Of a stretch of DNA of 64,000 bases, positions 33,659 to 42,057 are shown piece by piece. Location: the NCBI RefSeq assembly GCF_000368085.1, contig NZ_KB849239.1, forward strand, positions 3,834,832 through 3,898,831, in the 5' to 3' direction. How positions within the stretch are numbered: the stretch's first letter is position 1; each line of letters starts with the position of its first letter. The translations under genes and the position numbers were made by a program. The notes beneath the pieces are model-generated. The model made no database searches. It worked only from the letters and a program-made list of their open reading frames with translations, and was not told the origin of the DNA. Origin of the DNA: Acinetobacter nosocomialis NIPH 2119. GTDB taxonomy: Bacteria > Pseudomonadota > Gammaproteobacteria > Pseudomonadales > Moraxellaceae.

Positions 33659-34636
33659 CTACTGTATTCGATGTAATGCAAGCCGAGTGAGGTTAATCAA
33701 TGCTTGGCGATAAGGTGTATCAGGCAAGATTGATAAGGCTTGCAGTGCTGCTTCTGTTTCTTCTTGGGCACGGCGCTGGCAATAATCTAAAGCACCAGAC
33801 TTTTGCACAATTTCAATTACTCTGGTTAATTGATCAACCCCACCTGTCGCAATACTACGACGAATAATAGCGTGCTCTTCACCAGTTGAATGTGCTAATG
33901 CTGAAATTAACGGTAAAGTCGGTTTACCTTCCATTAAATCATCACCAATATTTTTACCTAATGTTTCAGCATCTGAAGTGTAGTCTAAAATATCGTCAAT
34001 AATTTGGAATGCATTTCCGAAATGACCGGCAAATAATCTTAAAGGTTCACGATAAGCTTCTTGTCCCGCCAAAATGGCAGCACCTTCAGTTGCAAGTTCA
34101 AATAAACGAGAAGTTTTCCCGTGAATAATTTTTAAATATGTTTCTTCGGTTGTATCTGGTTGATGCTGAGATTGAAGCTGTAATACCTCACCTTCTGCAA
34201 TTTCACATGTACCTGTTGAGAAGTCTTTTAATAAGGTCATGTTGTTTAAATCAACCAATAAGTCAAAAGCACGGGCAATAAGGAAGTCACCCACTAGCAC
34301 GGCAGTTTGATTATTCCATGTTGCGTTGGCAGTAGGGCGGCCACGGCGAAGACCTGATTCATCGACTACATCATCATGCACTAAAGTTGCGGTATGAAGC
34401 ATTTCAATAATGGCAGCCAAACGCTGTGCATGTTGCATATTGTCGAGGCCACAAGCGCGTGCTGCAAGTAAGCACATGATTGGGCGCATACGTTTGCCGC
34501 CAGCTTCAACGACATGTTTACTCACTGACATGACCAAGCCGACTTTTGAGCTAATTCCTTCATTAATCAAGTGATCCATCGCAGCAAAGTCTGTAGCAAC
34601 AGGAGCGAGAATGTCTTGCTTAAAATCGATGACCAT
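33659..34636 (-). CDS. ispB: Octaprenyl/polyprenyl diphosphate synthase
   Basis: Long-chain trans-prenyl transferase making the side chain of ubiquinone. Visible motifs are GGKRMRP (about 47-53), the first aspartate-rich motif DDVVD (about 88-92) and the second DDILD (about 215-219). The 325 aa length is typical of IspB, and the DDxxD first motif separates it from the short-chain enzyme at the left edge. It is divergent from rplU-rpmA, the conserved arrangement in gamma-proteobacteria. Confidence 0.95.
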   Translation of the reverse strand: MVIDFKQDILAPVATDFAAMDHLINEGISSKVGLVMSVSKHVVEAGGKRMRPIMCLLAARACGLDNMQHAQRLAAIIEMLHTATLVHDDVVDESGLRRGRPTANATWNNQTAVLVGDFLIARAFDLLVDLNNMTLLKDFSTGTCEIAEGEVLQLQSQHQPDTTEETYLKIIHGKTSRLFELATEGAAILAGQEAYREPLRLFAGHFGNAFQIIDDILDYTSDAETLGKNIGDDLMEGKPTLPLISALAHSTGEEHAIIRRSIATGGVDQLTRVIEIVQKSGALDYCQRRAQEETEAALQALSILPDTPYRQALINLTRLALHRIQ

Positions 34637-35078
34637 ATGAAGAAAAACCCCGTATTGGTGATAAGTGGCGTTAGTGTATCAATTAAAAGTGCATTAAACA
34701 GGGAAACAAGCAATTGATATGAATCATTTGTATGTTCATGAAGAGTTCTTTGTTCTTTATTTCGGCAAAACGGTGTGTTTCCGACAAAACAATAAATTTT
34801 AATAACGTCAACATGAATACAGCTTGTTCTTGTTGCAAGTTGTGTTTGGAACTGTATTTTAAATTTCATTCAGAATCAATGAAAAGTACTAAATTCGAAT
34901 TTAAGCTGTTTTTATTATGTAAGAATAGCGGTCTCTATTGCCCAGATAAAGATAAAGCACTTGTCGTTTGATCAAATTTCACTTAAAATCTGTCGCCTTG
35001 TATAACCCCAGTGGCGTTCGTTTTAAGATCGATATATCCCTTTATCGGCACGACGACACGGGCTGATTGGAGTACGTT
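34637..35078. other. Intergenic region between ispB and rplU
   Basis: About 440 bp without a supported gene. The rplU-proximal part has a sigma70-like promoter (listed separately) and about 85 nt of leader with short stems. Open frames on either strand here have no ribosome binding site or recognisable product. Confidence 0.5.
34961..34989 (+). promoter_or_regulatory. Candidate rplU-rpmA promoter
   Basis: TTGTCG (34961-34966), 17-bp spacer, TAAAAT (34984-34989). Transcription would begin near 34996, leaving an 80-nt leader before rplU. Confidence 0.55.
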
Positions 35079-35390
35079 ATGTACGCAGTAATCCAAAGCG
35101 GTGGTAAACAGCACCGTGTAGTTGAGGGTGAAACCCTTAAAGTTGAATTATTGAAGGCTGAATCTGGCGCAACTATTACATTTGATGATGTATTAATGGT
35201 TGTAAACGGTGACAACATTCAAATCGGTGCTCCAGTTGTAGCTGGCGCTAAAGTAACTGCAGAAGTGATTGGTCATGGTCGTCACGACAAAATCCGCATT
35301 ATCAAAATGCGTCGTCGTAAACACTACCGTAAGCAACAAGGTCACCGTCAATGGTTCACTGAGTTGAAAATTACTGGTATTTCAGGCTAA
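35079..35390 (+). CDS. rplU: 50S ribosomal protein L21
   Basis: Primary 23S rRNA-binding protein of the large subunit. [11 protein letters not shown] is the family start and [16 protein letters not shown] the basic RNA-binding segment. The ATG at 35079 follows GGAG (35069-35072) and gives the standard 103 aa. It is followed 18 bp later by rpmA, the invariant L21-L27 operon. Confidence 0.98.
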
Positions 35391-35408
35391 TCACGAGGAG
35401 TAAGAGAC

Positions 35409-35666
35409 ATGGCAACTAAAAAAGCCGGTGGATCGACGAAGAACGGTCGTGATTCAAACCCAAAAATGTTAGGTGTTAAAGTTTACGGTGGTCAAACTGT
35501 AACTGCTGGTAACATCATCGTTCGTCAACGTGGTACAGAATTCCACGCTGGTGCAAATGTTGGTATGGGCCGTGACCATACTTTATTTGCTACTGCTGAC
35601 GGCGTAGTAAAATTCGAAGTGAAAGGTCAATTTGGCCGTCGCTACGTAAAAGTTGAAACTGTTTAA
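35409..35666 (+). CDS. rpmA: 50S ribosomal protein L27
   Basis: Large-subunit protein whose N-terminus reaches the peptidyl-transferase centre. [19 protein letters not shown] is the family N-terminus and there is no Firmicutes-type cleaved extension. At 85 aa the length is normal. A GAGGAGTAAGAGAC sequence provides the ribosome binding site. A terminator follows immediately. Confidence 0.98.
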
Positions 35667-35680
35667 GTTTTAGCTTAAGA

Positions 35681-35708
35681 AAAAGCCCACATTTTGTGGG
35701 CTTTTTTT
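35681..35708 (+). terminator. Rho-independent terminator of rplU-rpmA
   Basis: Perfect 10-bp arms AAAAGCCCAC (35681-35690) and GTGGGCTTTT (35696-35705), loop ATTTT, followed by more T. Confidence 0.92.
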
Positions 35709-35906
35709 ATGGAATTTCATTAATTTTATCTTCATCATGATGAATAAAATTCTACAAACTATATGAACAACATAACAAAATATCTTATTTTCTCAATGAT
35801 TAGCACAGAGTTTGTCGGTTAATATGAGTCTTGAATGAAGAGCTTGTTTGGCTGAGTTAAATTAAAAGCGAACAAGTTATCTTACAGCAACTAAAAAGGT
35901 GATGAC

Positions 35907-36602
35907 ATGAATATGCTTCGTAAAACCATGTGTGCTATTACACTCAGCGCCTCAGTGCTTGCTCCTGTAATGAGTACTACAGCGTTTGCTGCACCAGTAG
36001 CAGCACCGGAGCAACAGGCAATTGGGAACCTGGTAAATCAGTTATCAGGATTACAGCGTTTAACTGCTGATTTTGAACAAACAACCAAAGCAAATACAAA
36101 AGCTGTAGCACAGAAAAAAGGTCTAGGTGCTCAGCATATGAACCAGACATTTAAAGGTTCAATGAAAGTTGAACGTCCGGGGAAATTTTATTGGGAAACT
36201 GTGAGTCCGTCTAAACAAACTATTGTGACAAGTGGTAAAACAGTATGGATTTATGACCCTGATTTACAGCAAGCTGTACGTCAAAGCTTAGATTCGCAAG
36301 TAGCCGATACTCCAGCTTTATTGCTCTCTGGTAATACTAGTCAAATCATGAAGTCTTACCGAGTGACTCAGCCAGATAAATCTAAATTATATTTCACTTT
36401 ATTCCCGAAAAAAGAAGATGGAGCTTTCCAAAGCTTAACTATTAGTTTTGGTGCCAACAAAGCACCTACGTTAATGGTATTACAAGATTCTTTAGGTCAA
36501 ACCACTTACGTGAAATTTAATAATGTAAAAGTGAATGCCTCAATTCCAGCTTCAACTTTTAATTTTACACCACCAAAAGGCACAGATATTATTGATCAAT
36601 AA
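35907..36602 (+). CDS. lolA: Outer-membrane lipoprotein carrier LolA
   Basis: Periplasmic chaperone carrying lipoproteins from LolCDE to LolB. A Sec signal peptide (about residues 1-28, ending AFA) precedes the open-barrel domain; QRLTADFEQT, the KVERPGKFYWET strand pair and TFNFTPPKGTDIID are family features. At 231 aa it is a little longer than E. coli LolA because of a loop with KKGLGAQHMNQTF. AAAGGTGATGAC offers the ribosome binding site. Monogenic, with its own terminator. Confidence 0.92.
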   Translation: MNMLRKTMCAITLSASVLAPVMSTTAFAAPVAAPEQQAIGNLVNQLSGLQRLTADFEQTTKANTKAVAQKKGLGAQHMNQTFKGSMKVERPGKFYWETVSPSKQTIVTSGKTVWIYDPDLQQAVRQSLDSQVADTPALLLSGNTSQIMKSYRVTQPDKSKLYFTLFPKKEDGAFQSLTISFGANKAPTLMVLQDSLGQTTYVKFNNVKVNASIPASTFNFTPPKGTDIIDQ

Positions 36603-36617
36603 TTATTGTGCTTCGTT

Positions 36618-36650
36618 AAGAAAGCCACCTAAAAGGGTGGCTTTCTTTTT
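36618..36650 (+). terminator. Rho-independent terminator of lolA
   Basis: Arms AAGAAAGCCACC (36618-36629) and GGTGGCTTTCTT (36636-36647), loop TAAAAG, T run after. Confidence 0.9.
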
Positions 36651-36734
36651 ATATATCAATCCTAGATACATTTTTTAACCCCGTCTTATTCCTACGCTTT
36701 GTATAGTGATAAAACAGATTACATGGGGATTAAC

Positions 36735-37523
36735 ATGCGACTTTACGATAAGAAAATTATTTTCATTCTTCCTATGGTGGCTGCCATGGCGGCAGTAAGT
36801 GGTTGTCAGCCAAAATCTGCAGCTAAAGATGAGCAACCTGCATCTAGTGCTTCAGTAAAAGAACAAAAACAAGCAGAAGTTCCAGTGATTCAGGCAAAAG
36901 TAATTCCAGTCAAATTACCAAAATCTAAAGTTTGTCTTGAAGATGGCTGTACTGAATATGATTTTCAGACAGTACAAACCAACCAAAAATGGATTAATGA
37001 TTATTTTACGAACCGTATAAAAAAAGCAGACCCGAATGCTTTTGCAAACTTGGCTGATAAACCTGTCGAGGTACCAGAAGGGGAGCCGAGCTCAAGTCAA
37101 AGTGCAATTTATGTCCGTTATTTGGGACAAAATTATAATCTTGCAACCTTTGCCTTACAGACATACTCATACTCTGCGGGTGCAGCACATGGCATGTCTC
37201 ATCAAGAGTTTGTAAATTTTGATTTATTAAATAAAAAACACATTACTGTTGCTGAACTCATTAAGCCAGATGTTGAAAAGCAACTCGTTGATGCACTTTT
37301 TGATGCGAATACGAACTGGCTTCAAGACCACAATATTAGCCGTGAAAAACTGCAACTAAGTGATAATTACTATTATGGTGCCAATGGGATTGTTTTTGTC
37401 TATCCTGTCTATGAGTTAGCTTCTTATGCAGAAGGAATGACTGAATTAATACTGCCATATTCTGAGGCAGCTAAGTTCATTAAACCTGAGTATTTACCGA
37501 GTGTGCCAAACTACAACATGTAA
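36735..37523 (+). CDS. DUF3298/RsiV-like lipoprotein
   Basis: Predicted envelope lipoprotein: signal MRLYDKKIIFILPMVAAMAA followed by lipobox VSGC. The C-terminal region matches the DUF3298/RsiV pattern: YSAGAAHGMSHQEFVNFDLLN, then HITVAELI and a final segment with the conserved LILPYSEAAKFIKPEY. The ATG at 36735 follows GGGGA by 5 bp and places the signal peptide correctly; ATG at 36723 would add four residues. A Ser/Lys/Gln linker follows the Cys. Such proteins are thought to bind peptidoglycan or lysozyme-like ligands; role here unknown. Confidence 0.82.
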   Translation: MRLYDKKIIFILPMVAAMAAVSGCQPKSAAKDEQPASSASVKEQKQAEVPVIQAKVIPVKLPKSKVCLEDGCTEYDFQTVQTNQKWINDYFTNRIKKADPNAFANLADKPVEVPEGEPSSSQSAIYVRYLGQNYNLATFALQTYSYSAGAAHGMSHQEFVNFDLLNKKHITVAELIKPDVEKQLVDALFDANTNWLQDHNISREKLQLSDNYYYGANGIVFVYPVYELASYAEGMTELILPYSEAAKFIKPEYLPSVPNYNM

Positions 37524-37641
37524 AATATGAGGTCTCTTCTTAGAATTGTGTGAAAGCTATTCGATATGAAGATGATCACTATATTTTTTAGTGTTAAGGG
37601 CTTACACTATAGCCAGTTTTTTACCCATATTATGATTAATT

Positions 37642-38913
37642 ATGATCGACCCTAAGTTACTCAGAAATAATATTGAAGTCGTTAATGCAGCTTTGGCAAA
37701 ACGTGGTGTTCAGTTAGACGTTCAAGAATGGGCGTCTTTAGAGACTCGCCGTAAAGACTTGCAATCAAAAACTGAAAAGTTACAGGCAGAGCGAAATGCC
37801 GGTGCTAAACAAGTGGGTCAGATTAAAAAATCCGGTGGCGATGCTTCTGAAATCATGGCACGCATGCAGGCGATTGGTGATGAGATTAAAGCAGCTGAAG
37901 TTGCTTTATCAGAACTACAAAACGAGATTGAGCAAAAAGCACTTAGCATTCCAAACTTACCGGATGAATCTGTGCCAGCTGGTAAGGATGAGAGTGATAA
38001 CGTTGAAATCTCAAAATGGGGTACACCTCGTCAGTTCGATTTTGAAATCAAAGATCATACTGATTTAGGCGAATGGATGGGCGGCTTAGAGTTTGAAACT
38101 GCGACCAAACTTACTGGTTCACGTTTCAGTGTGTTGAAGGGGCCTTTAGCGCGTCTACAACGTGCTTTAACTCAGTTTATGCTTGATACCCATACTTTAA
38201 AGAATGGCTATACTGAAGCATACGTGCCTTATTTGGTTAATGCTGACTCACTTCGTGGGACAGGACAATTACCAAAATTTGAAGAAGATTTATTTAAACT
38301 TCAAGGCGAAAAAGAATACTACCTTATTCCTACAGCTGAAGTTCCTGTCACAAACTTTGTTCGCGACGAAATCATTGATGCAGACCGTTTACCACTAAAA
38401 TATGCAGCGCATACACCATGTTTCCGTAGTGAAGCTGGTTCTTATGGCCGTGATACACGTGGTTTAATCCGTCAGCACCAATTTGATAAAGTTGAAATGG
38501 TGCAAATCGTTAAACCAGAAACGTCTATGCAGGCCCTTGAAGAACTTACTGCACATGCTGAGGGCATTTTGCAGGCACTTGGTTTGCCATACCGCAAAAT
38601 TTTGCTCTGTGGTGGTGATATGGGCTTTGGTGCGATGAAAACTTACGATTTAGAAGTATGGGTTCCAAGCCAAAATACATATCGTGAGATTTCAAGCTGC
38701 TCTAATATGGGTGATTTCCAAGCGCGTCGTATGAAAGCACGCTTCCGTATGGATCAGAAGAAGACTGAATTAGTGCATACGCTAAATGGTTCAGGTCTTG
38801 CAGTAGGACGTACTTTGCTTGCAGTAATGGAAAATTACCAACGTGAAGACGGCTCAATCGAGATTCCAGAAGTATTACGCCCATATATGGGTGGTGCAAC
38901 TTTTATTGACTAA
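37642..38913 (+). CDS. serS: Seryl-tRNA synthetase
   Basis: Class II aminoacyl-tRNA synthetase charging tRNA-Ser and tRNA-Sec. The N-terminal antiparallel coiled-coil arm occupies about residues 28-100. Motif 2 is FRSEAGSYGRDTRGLIRQHQ and motif 3 GSGLAVGRTLLAVMENYQ. The 423 aa length is standard. It is followed 67 bp later by cysG with no terminator recognised between them. Confidence 0.97.
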   Translation: MIDPKLLRNNIEVVNAALAKRGVQLDVQEWASLETRRKDLQSKTEKLQAERNAGAKQVGQIKKSGGDASEIMARMQAIGDEIKAAEVALSELQNEIEQKALSIPNLPDESVPAGKDESDNVEISKWGTPRQFDFEIKDHTDLGEWMGGLEFETATKLTGSRFSVLKGPLARLQRALTQFMLDTHTLKNGYTEAYVPYLVNADSLRGTGQLPKFEEDLFKLQGEKEYYLIPTAEVPVTNFVRDEIIDADRLPLKYAAHTPCFRSEAGSYGRDTRGLIRQHQFDKVEMVQIVKPETSMQALEELTAHAEGILQALGLPYRKILLCGGDMGFGAMKTYDLEVWVPSQNTYREISSCSNMGDFQARRMKARFRMDQKKTELVHTLNGSGLAVGRTLLAVMENYQREDGSIEIPEVLRPYMGGATFID

Positions 38914-38980
38914 ACTTTGCATCTAAATTGTGCACGTTTTTTGCTTAAACATAATCAGATGATTGATGTAGAGGTTTAAG

Positions 38981-40354
38981 GTGGATATTTTTCCAATCTC
39001 TTTGAAGTTGCAGCAGCAACGTTGTCTGATTGTGGGCGGAGGGCATATTGCTTTACGCAAGGCAACCTTATTAGCTAAGGCGGGGGCAATAATAGATATT
39101 GTTGCTCCTGAAATTGAAGAGCAGCTTCTGCAATTAGTAACAGCAACAAGCGGTCAGCATTTTGCTGAAGTTTTCTCTGAGAAGTTTTTAAGTACACCCT
39201 ATCGTTTAGTCATTGCTGCGACTAACGATCCGCAAGTCAATAAAACAGTCTTTGAGCAATGTGAAGTACGTAATTTACTTGTAAACAGTGTTGACGATAT
39301 TCCACATTGCCGCTTTATGGTTCCTGCGATTATTGACCGTTCACCTTTAGTGATTTCGGTTGCTTCAAATGGGACTTCTCCTGTTTTATCTCGTCAAATC
39401 CGTACACAGTTAGAGACATCCATTCCGCATGGAATGGGGAAGTTAGCGGAATTTTCTGGAAAATGGCGAAATCAGGTTAAAGAAAAAATTTCTAATCCTG
39501 ATGAACGCCGTATTTTTTGGGAAAACTTGTATGCAAGTCCCTTAAAAGAGCAGGTTTTTAACGATAATCATGATGTTGCAGATAGCATGCTTGAACAAGC
39601 ATTGCTGGAGTGGAAAGCACCTAAAGGTGAAGTTTATTTGGTGGGTGCAGGTCCAGGTGATCCTGAACTGCTTACCTTAAAAGCTTTGCGTTTAATGCAA
39701 CAAGCTGATGTAGTTATTTATGATCGTTTGGTATCTCAACCCATTTTAGAATTATGCCGTCGAGACTCGACAAAAATATATGTTGGTAAAGCTCGCTCAA
39801 ATCATTCTGTTCCTCAAGACGGGATCAATGCTTTACTCGTTGAATATGCTCAACAAGGAAAGCGTGTTTGTCGTTTAAAAGGCGGTGATCCGTTTATTTT
39901 TGGGCGTGGTGGCGAAGAGATCCAAGAATTGTTCCAAGCTGGTGTACCATTTCAGGTGGTTCCAGGCATTACGGCAGCGTCAGGCTGTTCAGCTTATGCT
40001 GGTATTCCGCTCACTCATCGTGACTATGCTCAGAGTGTACGTTTTCTAACTGGTCATTTAAAAGAAGGTTCTCCTGAGCTTCCTTGGAATGAGCTGGTAT
40101 ATGAGAACCAGACTTTAGTTCTTTATATGGGCTTGGTGGGCTTGGAACGTATTTGTGAGCAACTGATTGCACACGGACAGCGTCCAGATATGCCAGTCGC
40201 ATTAATTTCAAAGGGTACAACCCCTGAACAAAAGGTTGTGGTGGGGTCACTTGCTGATATTGCATCTAAAGTGACAGAACATCAAATTCATGCGCCGACT
40301 CTCACAATTATTGGTGAGGTCGTACGTTTGCGCGAACAGTTACAGTGGAATTAG
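38981..40354 (+). CDS. cysG: Siroheme synthase (CysG)
   Basis: Trifunctional enzyme making siroheme, the cofactor of sulfite and nitrite reductases. The N-terminal NAD-binding dehydrogenase/ferrochelatase module has GGGHIALRKATLLAKAGA (from residue 18). The C-terminal uroporphyrinogen III methyltransferase starts at about 214 with VYLVGAGPGDPELLTLKAL and includes CRLKGGDPFIFGRGGEE. The 457 aa length equals full CysG. The start is GTG, 6 bp after GAGG. Confidence 0.96.
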   Translation: MDIFPISLKLQQQRCLIVGGGHIALRKATLLAKAGAIIDIVAPEIEEQLLQLVTATSGQHFAEVFSEKFLSTPYRLVIAATNDPQVNKTVFEQCEVRNLLVNSVDDIPHCRFMVPAIIDRSPLVISVASNGTSPVLSRQIRTQLETSIPHGMGKLAEFSGKWRNQVKEKISNPDERRIFWENLYASPLKEQVFNDNHDVADSMLEQALLEWKAPKGEVYLVGAGPGDPELLTLKALRLMQQADVVIYDRLVSQPILELCRRDSTKIYVGKARSNHSVPQDGINALLVEYAQQGKRVCRLKGGDPFIFGRGGEEIQELFQAGVPFQVVPGITAASGCSAYAGIPLTHRDYAQSVRFLTGHLKEGSPELPWNELVYENQTLVLYMGLVGLERICEQLIAHGQRPDMPVALISKGTTPEQKVVVGSLADIASKVTEHQIHAPTLTIIGEVVRLREQLQWN

Positions 40355-40430
40355 TAGGCCAATTATTATCTACAAAAGAGATGTAACTATTGCCTAAGCT
40401 AACCAACAAGTAATTTAAGTGAGTAATTAA

Positions 40431-40904
40431 GTGATTCATGTTGTTCTATACGAGCCTGAAATCCCTGCAAACACAGGGAATATTATTCGACTATGCGCGA
40501 ATACAGGGGCTCAATTGCATTTGGTTAAGCCTTTAGGTTTTGAGCTTGATGATAAAAAGCTTAAACGTGCGGGGCTTGATTATCATGAATGGGCAAGAAT
40601 GCAGATTTGGGACAATATTGAAGCATGCCTCGCAGACTTAAAGTCAAAAGGTGTTGAGCATGTCTTTCCTCTAACGACGAAGGGTTCTGCAACTCCGCAT
40701 ACAGTTGATTTAAACCGACCTGTGGCTTTACTGATGGGGCCAGAAACACGCGGCTTGCCTGAGCATGTTCGCTTGATGTTCCCTCAAGAGCAGTGGATTC
40801 GGTTACCCATGGCTGAAAACTCTAGAAGTTTGAATTTATCTAATGCAACTGCAGTGATTGTTTACGAAGCATGGCGTCAGCAAGGTTTTAAAAATTTAGG
40901 TTAG
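40431..40904 (+). CDS. trmL: tRNA (cytidine(34)-2'-O)-methyltransferase TrmL
   Basis: SPOUT-class RNA methyltransferase that 2'-O-methylates the wobble base of tRNA-Leu isoacceptors. The start MIHVVLYEPEIPANTGNIIRL and the knot motifs LLMGPETRGLP and IRLPMAENSRSLNLSNATAV are diagnostic. The 157 aa length is standard. The start is GTG with no good Shine-Dalgarno sequence. A terminator follows. Confidence 0.95.
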   Translation: MIHVVLYEPEIPANTGNIIRLCANTGAQLHLVKPLGFELDDKKLKRAGLDYHEWARMQIWDNIEACLADLKSKGVEHVFPLTTKGSATPHTVDLNRPVALLMGPETRGLPEHVRLMFPQEQWIRLPMAENSRSLNLSNATAVIVYEAWRQQGFKNLG

Positions 40905-40924
40905 TTTCCTAAATACAAAAAATG

Positions 40925-40949
40925 AGGCCCTAGGTGGCCTTATTTTTTT
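40925..40949. terminator. Terminator between trmL and the HxlR gene
   Basis: AGGCC (40925-40929), loop CTAGGT, GGCCT (40936-40940), then TATTTTTTT. Directional for trmL. Confidence 0.75.
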
Positions 40950-40963
40950 GATCTAATTTTAAT

Positions 40964-41344
40964 TTAAGCTTGTTCTAGTATTTTTTCGTCATACATGATT
41001 TGTGCTGCTAAAACTTGTTCGATGTTTGTTTCAGCCCATTCTTTTAACTGGAATGCCATTGAAGCGACATTTTGGCCTAATAGTGTAAGTGAGTAGTCTA
41101 CACGAATGGGTGAAGTGTCTTGAATTTTACGTTCGATAAAACCATCTCTTTCTAGCATTTTTAACTTTTGTGATAAGACTTTAGGAGAAATGCCCTGAAT
41201 ATTCTTTTTGAGTAAATTGAAATGCTGAGTTTCTTCCTCAAGAATATTTAAGATGAGTAAAACCCACTTATCTGCAATTTTTTCAAAAAATAAACGAGCA
41301 GGGCAATGTTGTTGAAAAATATTATATTTTAGACATTCACTCAT
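40964..41344 (-). CDS. HxlR-family transcriptional regulator
   Basis: Small winged-helix regulator of the HxlR/MarR-like family. CPARLFFEKIADKWVLLILNIL is the family entrance and FNLLKKNIQGISPKVLSQKLKMLERDGFI the recognition region. A Cys at residue 14 (CPA) is conserved and in relatives senses electrophiles or quinones. The 126 aa length fits. It is divergent from a flavodoxin-fold gene across a 115 bp gap with a 20-bp palindrome, so it likely represses that gene. Confidence 0.9.
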   Translation of the reverse strand: MSECLKYNIFQQHCPARLFFEKIADKWVLLILNILEEETQHFNLLKKNIQGISPKVLSQKLKMLERDGFIERKIQDTSPIRVDYSLTLLGQNVASMAFQLKEWAETNIEQVLAAQIMYDEKILEQA

Positions 41345-41377
41345 ACCATCTACCTACTTATTTTAAAAAAAATATAC

Positions 41378-41426
41378 TAGTTACCATATGGTAACTAATT
41401 GACACCTAGTTTCTAAAATATATCAT
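41378..41426. promoter_or_regulatory. HxlR operator palindrome and promoter of the flavodoxin-fold gene
   Basis: A perfect 20-bp palindrome, TAGTTACCAT plus its complement, occupies 41378-41397. One base later TTGACA (41399-41404), a 16-bp spacer and TATCAT (41421-41426) make a good + strand promoter. The palindrome thus abuts the -35 box between the divergent genes. Regulator binding is inferred from position. Confidence 0.7.
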
Positions 41427-41459
41427 AAAACAGAATTTAATAAAACACAGGTTTCTCCC

Positions 41460-42020
41460 ATGTCTAATTCTAATATTGCGGTTGTATATTTCTCTGGTTA
41501 TGGCCACACGAAAGTAGTTGCTGAAACTTTTGCTAATGAAATTAATGCTCAACTTATCCAGATTGATCAGGAAGGTAATATTACTGAGCAAGATTGGGAA
41601 ACATTAAACAATGCAAAAGGTATTGTTTTCGGTGCTCCGACTTACATGGGTACAGCACCATGGCAGTTTAAAAAATTTGCTGATGCAACTTCAAAAGTTT
41701 GGTTTACACGTGGTTGGGAAGATAAAGTATTTGCAGGCTTTACCAACAGTGCAAGTCTAAATGGTGATAAGCAAGTTACGCTTATCCAATTACAAACTTT
41801 AGCATCACAACACGGTGGTATTTGGGTGAGCTTGGGTCTGTTACCAGCAAATACTAAAAATGCAAAACGTGAAGATGTTAATAACCTAGGTGGTTCAGTA
41901 GGTTTACTTGTTCAGTCACCATCAGACGCAAGTGTAGATGAGATTCCAACAGGGGATTTGGAAACAGCAAAACTTTATGCAAAACGCGTACAAGGTATTG
42001 TAAATAAAATATTTGGATAA
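41460..42020 (+). CDS. Flavodoxin-fold NAD(P)H:quinone oxidoreductase-like protein
   Basis: FMN-binding flavodoxin-like protein related to WrbA and NADPH-dependent FMN reductases. The phosphate-binding loop is SGYGHTKVVAE (residues 14-24), the isoalloxazine loops are GAPTYMGTAPWQFKKF (about 59-74) and TNSASLNGDKQVTL. The 186 aa length is close to WrbA (about 200). Divergent from an HxlR regulator, a pairing seen with quinone- or aldehyde-responsive reductases, so a detoxifying quinone reductase is likely. A terminator follows. Confidence 0.85.
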   Translation: MSNSNIAVVYFSGYGHTKVVAETFANEINAQLIQIDQEGNITEQDWETLNNAKGIVFGAPTYMGTAPWQFKKFADATSKVWFTRGWEDKVFAGFTNSASLNGDKQVTLIQLQTLASQHGGIWVSLGLLPANTKNAKREDVNNLGGSVGLLVQSPSDASVDEIPTGDLETAKLYAKRVQGIVNKIFG

Positions 42021-42030
42021 TAAGTCCATA

Positions 42031-42056
42031 AAAAAGGCGCTTTAAGCGCCTTTTTT
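42031..42056. terminator. Bidirectional terminator
   Basis: AAAAAGGCGC (42031-42040) with GCGCCTTTTT (42046-42055) around TTTAA, A and T runs on both sides; serves the flavodoxin-fold gene and the converging permease gene. Confidence 0.88.
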
Positions 42057-42057
42057 A

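Noticed and set aside
34732..34971. 79-codon + strand frame between ispB and rplU
   Set aside because: Cys/Lys/Phe-rich low-complexity product with no start signal, overlapping the likely ispB promoter region.
36618..36650. Hairpin after lolA considered as a riboswitch for the DUF3298 gene
   Set aside because: Simple stem with a T run, 85 bp before the next start; an ordinary terminator.
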